Below are positions 1-5,485 of a stretch of DNA of 5,990 nucleotides, in pieces (position 1 is the first letter of the stretch; the number at the start of each line of letters is the position of its first letter). Source of the stretch: Flavobacteriaceae bacterium (GTDB lineage Bacteria > Bacteroidota > Bacteroidia > Flavobacteriales > Flavobacteriaceae). The notes below the pieces were generated by a model, which saw nothing but the letters and a program-made list of their open reading frames with translations, was not told the DNA's origin and did not search any database. Where the stretch lies: positions 1 to 5,990 of the forward strand of contig WFMU01000015.1 in the NCBI GenBank assembly GCA_015488935.1. The letters are read 5' to 3'. Made by a program: the position numbers and the translations under genes.

Positions 1-5
1 GAATG

Positions 6-75
6 GATTCTAAATTCTAAATTATGAATTATGAATTATGAATTATAAATTATGAATTATGAATTTTGGATTTTG
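6..75. repeat. Degenerate heptamer tandem repeat (consensus AATTATG), about 10 units
   Basis: Ten consecutive 7-bp units can be read in register: GATTCTA, AATTCTA, three AATTATG (20-40), AATTATA, two AATTATG (48-61), AATTTTG and GATTTTG. The core five or six units are nearly perfect and the ends decay. A 7-bp period would break a reading frame, and no gene is apparent here. The array abuts a GC-rich hairpin and lies just upstream of the pyrH promoter. As far as I recall, short 7-bp intergenic arrays are common in flavobacterial genomes; their function is not known to me. Confidence 0.85.
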
Positions 76-91
76 CCCCGAAGTCTCGGGG
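76..91. repeat. GC-rich perfect hairpin CCCCGA-AGTC-TCGGGG
   Basis: A six-base-pair perfect inverted repeat with a 4-nt loop stands out as a GC island in very AT-rich DNA. It is bracketed by a 10-bp direct repeat, TTGGATTTTG, at 66-75 and 92-101. No uninterrupted T-run follows it on either strand, so it is not a standard intrinsic terminator, although it could weakly end a transcript from the unseen upstream gene. It resembles the element at 5387-5393 in being a short GC-rich hairpin directly after a heptamer array. Confidence 0.75.
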
Positions 92-120
92 TTGGATTTT
101 GAGTTATTTGTATAGCGTGT

Positions 121-152
121 TTTGCTTTGTAATTGGTATTACCTTATATTTG
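121..152 (+). promoter_or_regulatory. Bacteroidota-type promoter for pyrH
   Basis: TTTG at 121-124 (-33 box), a 20-nt spacer, and TATATTTG at 145-152 match the Bacteroidota primary sigma consensus TTTG-N19-21-TAnnTTTG exactly. Transcription should start near position 159, which leaves a leader of only about 12 nt before the pyrH ATG at 171. This also argues that the in-frame open sequence upstream of 171 is not translated as part of pyrH. Confidence 0.75.
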
Positions 153-170
153 CAATACAAAACTAAACAC

Positions 171-875
171 ATGTCTTACAAACGAATTTTATTAAAGTTA
201 AGTGGCGAAGCGTTAATGGGTGAACGTCAGTATGGTATTGACCCAAAACGTTTGGCAGAATATGCCCAAGAAATTAAGGAAGTGGTAGATAAAGGTATTG
301 AAGTTGCCATTGTTATTGGTGGTGGAAATATTTTTAGAGGTGTTGCTGGTGCTAGTAATGGTATGGATCGTGTACAAGGTGATCACATGGGAATGCTTGC
401 AACGGTAATAAACGGTCTTGCTTTACAAAGTGCTCTTGAAAATGAAAATGTACCTACACGTTTGCAAACTGCAATAAAAATTAATGAAGTTGCGGAACCT
501 TTTATAAGGAGAAAAGCAATGCGCCATTTAGAAAAAGGTCGTGTGGTTATTTTTGGTGGAGGAACAGGAAATCCATATTTTACAACAGACTCTGCTGCTG
601 TTTTAAGAGCAATAGAGATTGAAGCAGATGTTATTTTAAAAGGAACTCGTGTAGATGGTATTTATACTTCCGATCCAGAAAAAAATAAAGATGCTGTAAA
701 ATTTGATTATATTTCATTTGAAGATGTATTAAAAAAAGGATTAAAAGTAATGGATACTACTGCTTTTACCCTTAGTCAAGAAAATAAATTGCCAATAATT
801 GTATTTGATATGAATACTACAGGGAATCTTTTGCGATTAATTTCTGGAGAAAAAATAGGTACGGTTGTAAATTAA
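171..875 (+). CDS. pyrH: UMP kinase (uridylate kinase)
   Basis: The enzyme phosphorylates UMP to UDP with ATP in cytoplasmic pyrimidine nucleotide synthesis. It is a hexamer of the amino-acid-kinase fold, distinct from eukaryotic UMP/CMP kinases. The product has 234 residues, the normal family length. Motifs in order are KLSGEALMG (residues 9-17, phosphate-binding N-terminus), [10 protein letters not shown] (48-57), GDHMGMLAT (70-78), [16 protein letters not shown] (128-143, the glycine-rich and UMP/ATP-contacting loop) and [13 protein letters not shown] (157-169). I chose the ATG at 171 because [13 protein letters not shown] matches the family N-terminus. The frame is open further upstream (from a TTG at 66), but that stretch covers the promoter and the repeats. 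frr follows 66 bases downstream, a widely conserved pair. All expected motifs are present and nothing looks damaged. Confidence 0.97.
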   Translation: MSYKRILLKLSGEALMGERQYGIDPKRLAEYAQEIKEVVDKGIEVAIVIGGGNIFRGVAGASNGMDRVQGDHMGMLATVINGLALQSALENENVPTRLQTAIKINEVAEPFIRRKAMRHLEKGRVVIFGGGTGNPYFTTDSAAVLRAIEIEADVILKGTRVDGIYTSDPEKNKDAVKFDYISFEDVLKKGLKVMDTTAFTLSQENKLPIIVFDMNTTGNLLRLISGEKIGTVVN

Positions 876-883
876 TAAATAAT

Positions 884-915
884 AAAAGCAATACTGTAAA
901 AATGGTATGCTTTTT
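884..915 (+). terminator. Possible weak terminator or attenuator between pyrH and frr
   Basis: AAAAGCAATAC (884-894) can pair with GTATGCTTTT (905-914) with a single bulged A at 891. The loop is 10 nt and the stem runs directly into TTTTT (911-915). The stem is AT-rich and so weak, and the next gene is only 26 bases further on. Partial termination or transcript processing is more likely than a full stop. I see no clear TAnnTTTG promoter for frr in the gap. Confidence 0.4.
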
Positions 916-941
916 GAATTAAATAAACTAATTATATAGTC

Positions 942-1496
942 ATGAACGAAGAAATTGAAATTATTATAGAAACTGGTGAAGAGCAGATGCAAAGTGCCGT
1001 TGCACATTTAAAACATGAATTTGCAAATATTAGAGCTGGAAAAGCATCGCCAATGATGCTTAAAAGTGTTGTCGTTGATTATTATGGTTCGCAAACACCT
1101 TTGAGTCAAGTTGCCAATATAAATACGCCAGATGCACAAACAATTACGGTACAACCATGGGAAAAAACCATGCTTAGCGAAATTGAGAAAGCAATTATGA
1201 ATGCCAATCTAGGTTTTAATCCAATGAATAATGGTGAGAGTATTATTATTAATGTTCCAGTACTTACTGAAGAACGAAGAAAAGAATTGGCAAAAAGAGC
1301 AAAATCGGAGTCTGAAAAAGCAAAAGTGAGTGTTAGAAACGACCGAAAAGATGCAAATAATGAGATTAAAAAATTGGATGCTTCTGAAGATATGAAGAAA
1401 AATGCAGAAGATACTATCCAAGAACTAACCAATAAATACACAAAAATTATTGATGCGTTATTTCATACAAAAGAAGCCGAAATAATGAAAGTTTAA
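942..1496 (+). CDS. frr: Ribosome recycling factor
   Basis: RRF works with EF-G in the cytoplasm to split post-termination ribosomes so that they can start again. The 184-residue product has the standard length (about 185). Conserved stretches include the helix segment NIRAGKASP (29-37), VDYYGSQTPL (45-54) in the domain II region, QPWEK (71-75), IMNANLGFNPMNNG (85-98), LTEERRKEL (108-116) and VRNDRKDANN (131-140). The last contains the arginine that corresponds to the functionally important Arg132 of the E. coli factor. The C-terminus ends in KEAEIMKV, as is usual for the family. The ATG at 942 gives the correct N-terminus and is preceded by an A/T-rich leader with no Shine-Dalgarno motif. 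The gene lies behind pyrH and is followed after 15 bases by an unrelated secreted-protein gene, probably on the same transcript. Confidence 0.97.
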   Translation: MNEEIEIIIETGEEQMQSAVAHLKHEFANIRAGKASPMMLKSVVVDYYGSQTPLSQVANINTPDAQTITVQPWEKTMLSEIEKAIMNANLGFNPMNNGESIIINVPVLTEERRKELAKRAKSESEKAKVSVRNDRKDANNEIKKLDASEDMKKNAEDTIQELTNKYTKIIDALFHTKEAEIMKV

Positions 1497-1511
1497 TACT
1501 AAAAATTGCTT

Positions 1512-2396
1512 ATGAAAAGTAAACTCGGTTTGTTTCTTGTTTTTTTATTTTTTACCATTGTTGGCTTTACGCAAAGTACCAATCGTGTTTATGATTTTTT
1601 TGGTGGAAAATCGTTTAACAATACTACCGTGTTTTATCGCCTATTATTCAAAATTAACAATGGCAAAGTAAGTGGTTATTCCTTTACAGACGAACGTGGA
1701 AAAAATGAAAGTAAATCTATAATTGAAGGTGAATTTGATGCGACTACAAATCAAATTTCCTATAGAGAAACGACTAAACTAATTACAAAATCCAAACAAT
1801 TTTTTAATGAAAATTGCTTCCTTAACGGAAATATTTCATTAAAATTAACCAATAATATTAGTACAATTAAAGGTACATTTGTTGCATTGAATGCCGCTGG
1901 TAAAAAATGTACTAGTGGAAAAATTCATATTATTAGCCTCGATGCATACCAACAATTAAAACAAAAAATAAAAGCAGAAAAACTACTTGCTAAAAACAAG
2001 AAAAATAACGAATTAAAAACCAAAACAGAATCATTACCAAGTTTTGATAGCAATAAAAAACTTACCATAAAAGACGATGAAGAAATTCGTGTATTTTGGA
2101 ATTCGGATACGTTTAAACTAGATATTTGGGACGATGCGAAGGAAGATGGCGATGAGATTACCATTACTTTTAATGACGAAATTATTATGGATAAGTATAG
2201 CTTAAAAAATAAAAAAGAACAAATTGAACTTCCGCTTAAAAAAGGAGAAAATAAACTTGTTTTTACTGCAAATAATACAGGTTTAATTGCAAATAATACC
2301 GCACGTGTAGATTTATTTGATGGAGCTATTAAACACCAAATTATTACACAATTACAATTAAACAAATCCGTAACCGTTTATTTAATAAAACAATAA
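1512..2396 (+). CDS. Secreted protein of unknown function, two-part, with signal peptide
   Basis: I do not recognise a named family. From the ATG at 1512 the product has 294 residues. Residues 1-20 are a signal peptide (MKSK, a hydrophobic LGLFLVFLFFTIV core, then GFTQ with likely cleavage around Q21), so export to the periplasm or beyond is expected. Residues 25-140 look like a beta-rich domain (YDFFGG, VFYRLLFKINNGKVSGYSF, IEGEFD, ISLKL, IKGTFV). It holds the only two cysteines of the mature protein, C102 and C133. A lysine-rich, probably helical linker spans about 142-180. The C-terminal part (190-294) has the pattern FKLDIWDDAKEDGDEITI...LPLKKGENKLVFTANNTGLIANNTARVDLFDG. I recall this type of beta-domain (W-D-x-G-x-x-D-G-D followed by an asparagine-rich turn) from other flavobacterial secreted proteins, without a known function. 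A TTG at 1506 is an alternative start adding only two residues. It sits 15 bases after frr and 12 before the thioredoxin-fold gene. Confidence 0.85.
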   Translation: MKSKLGLFLVFLFFTIVGFTQSTNRVYDFFGGKSFNNTTVFYRLLFKINNGKVSGYSFTDERGKNESKSIIEGEFDATTNQISYRETTKLITKSKQFFNENCFLNGNISLKLTNNISTIKGTFVALNAAGKKCTSGKIHIISLDAYQQLKQKIKAEKLLAKNKKNNELKTKTESLPSFDSNKKLTIKDDEEIRVFWNSDTFKLDIWDDAKEDGDEITITFNDEIIMDKYSLKNKKEQIELPLKKGENKLVFTANNTGLIANNTARVDLFDGAIKHQIITQLQLNKSVTVYLIKQ

Positions 2397-2408
2397 AGAT
2401 AAAATAAC

Positions 2409-3152
2409 ATGAAAAGAATAACAATATTTTTACTATTAATTGCCAACATAAGCATATTATCTGCTCAAGAATATAAATTTATTTCGAAAGATTTACATCT
2501 AATGACGGAAGTAGAAATGATTAAAAATCAAGTACAAATGACCAATGATATTCTTATGTTTGATACAAAAGGAAACACCATTGAGCCATCACAATTAAAC
2601 GATATTATGGAAAGTGGTAATTTTGTACCGTTGGTATATGGAACTAAAAATCATATTGCAAAAGCGGTTATTTTTAGAAATGCAACAAAAGAAGAAAAAG
2701 AAAAAATGAAAGCAAGAATGCATAGAACCGATCCAAATGCCAATTTTGTTACAGGTAAAATAGCAAAAAATTTTACTGCTTATACTATTGATGGTACTAA
2801 AATTTCATTAAAAGATTATAAAGGTAAAATTGTAGTTTTAAACTTTTGGTTTACACAATGTAAACCGTGCGTTATGGAAATACCAAAACTAAATAAATTA
2901 GTAAAAAAATATAAAAATGTGACATTTATTAGTATTACATTCGATAAAAAAGAAACGGTAAAAAAATTCTTAAAAACACATGAATTTAATTACAAACACA
3001 TTGCCGAAAACGACCCAATTATAGATGATTATCAAACTTCAGCATTTCCAACACATTTAATAATTGACCAAAAAGGAGAGATTATTTTTAGAAAAGTAGG
3101 TGATTTTATTGAAGAAATGGATACTAAAATTGGACAATTACTAAAACAGTAA
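2409..3152 (+). CDS. Secreted thioredoxin-fold protein, TlpA/ResA-like thiol-disulfide oxidoreductase
   Basis: The 247-residue product begins with a signal peptide (MKRITIFLLLIANISILSAQ, cleavage after about residue 18-20), so it acts outside the cytoplasm, most likely in the periplasm. Residues 21-110 form an N-terminal extension I cannot assign. Residues 111-247 are a TlpA/ResA-type thioredoxin domain: FTAYTIDGTKISLKDYKGKIVVLNFW, active site CKPC at 151-154, ISITFD (174-179), the cis-proline loop SAFPTHLIID (P214), and QKGEIIFRKVG. Family members reduce or exchange disulfides, for example in cytochrome c maturation or in rescue of exported proteins; the substrate here is unknown. The residues before the active site read FTQCKPC rather than the common ATWCxPC, so the usual Trp is replaced by Gln. 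The ATG at 2409 is the first start that yields a complete signal peptide. It follows the unknown secreted protein by 12 bases and is probably co-transcribed with it. Confidence 0.9.
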   Translation: MKRITIFLLLIANISILSAQEYKFISKDLHLMTEVEMIKNQVQMTNDILMFDTKGNTIEPSQLNDIMESGNFVPLVYGTKNHIAKAVIFRNATKEEKEKMKARMHRTDPNANFVTGKIAKNFTAYTIDGTKISLKDYKGKIVVLNFWFTQCKPCVMEIPKLNKLVKKYKNVTFISITFDKKETVKKFLKTHEFNYKHIAENDPIIDDYQTSAFPTHLIIDQKGEIIFRKVGDFIEEMDTKIGQLLKQ

Positions 3153-3207
3153 CATACAAAGGTATTGTACATTTAGGTAAAATCATAATTTTTGGATTAA
3201 ACTATAG

Positions 3208-3242
3208 CTTGTTTTTAAGTAGATTAATTCCCACAATTTGCA
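3208..3242 (+). promoter_or_regulatory. Weak promoter candidate upstream of the NagB/PIG-L gene
   Basis: CTTG at 3208-3211, a 21-nt spacer and ACAATTTG at 3233-3240 (followed by CA) approximate TTTG-N19-21-TAnnTTTG. The TTTG half of the -7 box is intact, but the TA half is lost. It would start transcription near 3247 and give a leader of about 60 nt. It is the best candidate I found between 3153 and 3308, but clearly weaker than the other two promoters in the window. Confidence 0.3.
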
Positions 3243-3308
3243 TATATTTATAGCGTTGTTTTGTATATTCAACATAAAGTAATAACCAACCTATAAATAG
3301 TTAATTGT

Positions 3309-5219
3309 ATGCAAAAAAGTATTCTATACAAAGCACCTGGTAAATTTGAAGAAACAAGATTTGAAAAAATTCACAATGTAATTTTTTCAAATTCTAATAT
3401 TGCTTCAATTAAAGTTGCACAAGAAATAGCAACACTCATCCAAAAGAAAGCAGCCAAAAATAAAACTTGTGTTTTAGGTTTAGCTACAGGTTCATCACCA
3501 ATAAAAGTTTACGAAGAATTGGTGCGAATGCACAAAGAAGAAAAACTAAGTTTTAAAAATGTAATTACCTTCAACTTAGATGAATATCTTCCTATGGAAA
3601 AAGAGAATATGCAAAGCTACCATTACTTTATGCACGAACATCTGTTTAAATATATCGATGTTTTACCAGAGAATATTCATATTCCAGATGGAACTATTAA
3701 AAGCGAAAATGTAAAACAATATTGTATTGATTATGAACGTAAAATTAAAGATGCTGGAGGTTTAGATTTTCAATTACTAGGTATTGGTAGAACTGGGCAT
3801 ATTGGTTTTAATGAACCAGGCTCTCATCTTAATTCTGGTACACGAAGTATTACGCTAGACCATTTAACAAGAGTAGATGCAGCGCCTTCCTTTTTAGGAA
3901 TTGAAAACGTACCAAAAAAAGCAATTACTATGGGTGTTGCAACAGTACATGCAGCAAAAAGAATTGTATTAATGGCTTGGGGACAACATAAAGCGCAAAT
4001 TATTAAAGAAACTATCGAAGGAGAAATATCTGCACAAGTACCAGCAACTTACTTACAAAATCATAAAAATGTTACTTTTGTTTTAGATACGGAAGCAGGT
4101 TCGGAACTAACAAGAAATAAAACACCTTGGCTGGTTGGTTCTTGTACATGGACAGACGAATTAAGAAATAAAGCCATCCTTTGGTTGTGCGAATTAATTG
4201 ATAAATCTATCTTGCGATTAACAGATAAAGATTATAACGATAATGGTATGTCAGATTTATTAGTACTTGAAGGAAGTGCCTACGATTTGAATATTAAAAT
4301 GTTTAACAAATTGCAACATAGTATTACTGGATGGCCAGGAGGTAAACCAAATGCAGATGATTCTAAAAGACCAGAACGAGCCTTACCAGCAAAAAAGAGA
4401 GTCCTTATTTTTAGTCCACACCCAGACGATGATGTAATTTCTATGGGCGGAACTTTTGATCGATTGGTAGAACAAGGACACGAAGTACACATTGCTTACC
4501 AAACTTCGGGAAATATTGCCGTATCTGATGAAGAAGCTTTAAAATTTGCAGAGATCTGTAATAGTATTAATTCCGATTCTACCAAAGCAAAAAAAATAAT
4601 TTTTAATCTTAAAAACAAAGCTAAAAATAGTGATGATACTTTAGAAGTGAGAAAATTAAAAGGTCTTATTAGAAAAGGAGAATCTTTAGCCGCAACTCGT
4701 TATTTGGGATTGGATGATAAAAATGTACACTTTTTAAACTTACCATTTTACGAAACTGGTACGATAAAAAAAGGAAACCTTACCAATGCAGATATCGATA
4801 TAATAATAGATTTAATAGAAAAAATAAAACCACATCAAATATATGCTGCGGGAGATTTAGCAGACCCTCATGGTACGCATAAAGTTTGCTTGGATGCTAT
4901 TTTTATGGCTTTAGAAAAATTAAAAGCAAAACCGTATATGAAAGATTGTTGGGTTTGGCTGTATAGAGGAGCTTGGCACGAATGGGAAATTCACGAAATA
5001 GACATGGTTGTACCAATGAGTCCAGATCAAGTATTAAAGAAACGACATGCTATATTTTATCACCAATCACAAAAAGATGGCGTAATGTTTCAAGGAGATG
5101 ACTCTAGAGAATTTTGGATAAGAGTAGAAGATAGAAATAGATTAACCGCAAATAAATACAATAAATTAGGTTTGGCAGATTATGCAGCAATGGAAGCTTT
5201 TAAACGGTATTATTTTTAG
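3309..5219 (+). CDS. nagB: Two-domain glucosamine-6-phosphate deaminase-like protein (NagB + PIG-L/LmbE deacetylase)
   Basis: NagB converts glucosamine-6-phosphate to fructose-6-phosphate and ammonia. The product is 636 residues, more than twice the usual 260-270. Residues 15-295 are the NagB domain: LGLATGSSPIKVYEEL (57-71, phosphate loop), FNLDEY (88-93, with catalytic-base Asp at D91), GIGRTGHIGFNEPGS (158-172, with H164 and E169), and TMGVATVHAAKRIVLMAWG (207-225). Against the usual G-x-G-x-D-G-H, T162 replaces the conserved Asp (D141 in E. coli NagB). After a linker (about 296-362), residues 363-600 are a PIG-L/LmbE zinc deacetylase-like domain. It has PHPDDD (370-375; H371 and D374 as expected zinc ligands, D373 as expected base) and DPHGTH (519-524; H524 as third ligand). 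Long NagB/PIG-L fusions are known in Bacteroidota and usually annotated as deaminase-like. No signal peptide is seen, so the protein is cytoplasmic. The gene stands alone, with a terminator downstream. The domain calls are firm; deaminase activity is less so because of T162. Confidence 0.9.
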   Translation: MQKSILYKAPGKFEETRFEKIHNVIFSNSNIASIKVAQEIATLIQKKAAKNKTCVLGLATGSSPIKVYEELVRMHKEEKLSFKNVITFNLDEYLPMEKENMQSYHYFMHEHLFKYIDVLPENIHIPDGTIKSENVKQYCIDYERKIKDAGGLDFQLLGIGRTGHIGFNEPGSHLNSGTRSITLDHLTRVDAAPSFLGIENVPKKAITMGVATVHAAKRIVLMAWGQHKAQIIKETIEGEISAQVPATYLQNHKNVTFVLDTEAGSELTRNKTPWLVGSCTWTDELRNKAILWLCELIDKSILRLTDKDYNDNGMSDLLVLEGSAYDLNIKMFNKLQHSITGWPGGKPNADDSKRPERALPAKKRVLIFSPHPDDDVISMGGTFDRLVEQGHEVHIAYQTSGNIAVSDEEALKFAEICNSINSDSTKAKKIIFNLKNKAKNSDDTLEVRKLKGLIRKGESLAATRYLGLDDKNVHFLNLPFYETGTIKKGNLTNADIDIIIDLIEKIKPHQIYAAGDLADPHGTHKVCLDAIFMALEKLKAKPYMKDCWVWLYRGAWHEWEIHEIDMVVPMSPDQVLKKRHAIFYHQSQKDGVMFQGDDSREFWIRVEDRNRLTANKYNKLGLADYAAMEAFKRYYF

Positions 5220-5267
5220 GGATTAATCTAAACTCTTAGGCTTTTTTCTTTGTAAAGCTGTTTTAGT

Positions 5268-5288
5268 AAAGCAAGGTTGCTTTTTCTC
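5268..5288 (+). terminator. Intrinsic terminator after the NagB/PIG-L gene
   Basis: AAAGCA (5268-5273) pairs with TGCTTT (5278-5283) around a 4-nt AGGT loop. The 3' arm runs into a T-run (5281-5285) that continues as CTCTTTT. It lies 49 bases after the stop codon and ahead of the next gene's own promoter, which fits the end of a single-gene transcript. The stem is short, so efficiency is uncertain. Confidence 0.55.
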
Positions 5289-5347
5289 TTTTCAGTTTCA
5301 TTAATCTTTTTTAATAAATAGATTGTTAATTAGTTGTCCTTTAATCA
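5289..5347. other. Intergenic spacer between terminator and second repeat array
   Basis: AT-rich DNA with T-tracts and no reading frame of coding quality. An imperfect inverted repeat (ATTAATC near 5309 with GATTGTTAAT near 5330) is too weak to call. Nothing else is recognised here. Confidence 0.5.
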
Positions 5348-5382
5348 AGCATCTTACGTCTTGCATCTTGTGTCTAGCATCT
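5348..5382. repeat. Degenerate heptamer tandem repeat (consensus about AGCATCT), 5 units
   Basis: Five 7-bp units read in register: AGCATCT, TACGTCT, TGCATCT, TGTGTCT, AGCATCT. Every unit ends in TCT, while the first four positions vary. The units differ in sequence from those of the array at 6-75 but share the 7-bp period, and this array too is followed at once by a GC-rich block. No reading frame with coding character covers it. Confidence 0.7.
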
Positions 5383-5386
5383 ACGA

Positions 5387-5393
5387 GCGAAGC
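5387..5393. repeat. GCGAAGC mini-hairpin following the heptamer array
   Basis: The block from 5384 to 5395 is GC-rich in an AT-rich intergenic region and contains GCGAAGC. That heptanucleotide is known from structural work to fold as an unusually stable single-stranded DNA mini-hairpin (two G-C pairs and a GAA loop). Whether it forms here in vivo is unknown. It occupies the same place after the array as the hairpin at 76-91 does in the first element. Confidence 0.45.
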
Positions 5394-5451
5394 GGTCTTA
5401 TCTCTTTTGCCAAACAACAATGATTTACAAGCCATTTCTCAATTATTTTAA

Positions 5452-5459
5452 TACCTTTG
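5452..5459 (+). promoter_or_regulatory. Bacteroidota -7 promoter box for the exporter gene
   Basis: TACCTTTG, followed by CA, is an exact match to TAnnTTTG and lies 26 bases before the ATG at 5486. A convincing TTTG -33 box at 19-21 nt upstream is missing (TTTA at 5424-5427 is too far, with a 24-nt spacer), so strength is hard to judge. The expected start of transcription is near 5466. Confidence 0.6.
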
Positions 5460-5485
5460 CATAGACTTATAAAAAAAGAAAACAC

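Noticed and set aside
6..75. CRISPR array or phage attachment site
   Set aside because: The 7-bp units are contiguous with no spacers, and no cas, integrase or tRNA gene is in view.
66..170. In-frame open extension of pyrH upstream of the ATG at 171
   Set aside because: It starts at TTG, translates the hairpin and promoter region into sequence foreign to UMP kinases, and the family N-terminus [13 protein letters not shown] begins at 171.
1106..1441. Open reading frames on the - strand inside frr
   Set aside because: They lie wholly within a well-conserved gene and look like low-complexity shadows of its lysine/glutamate codons.
1506..1511. TTG start two codons upstream for the unknown secreted protein
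   Set aside because: The ATG at 1512 gives a normal MKSK signal-peptide start; TTG starts are uncommon and nothing favours this one.
1925..2365. Open reading frame on the - strand inside the unknown secreted protein gene
   Set aside because: The + strand frame has a signal peptide, tight operon spacing and sensible domains; the - strand product is a Ser/Phe/Leu-rich shadow.
3155..3169. Hairpin TACAA/TTGTA after the thioredoxin-fold gene as terminator
   Set aside because: The stem is only 5 AT-rich base pairs and no T-run follows.
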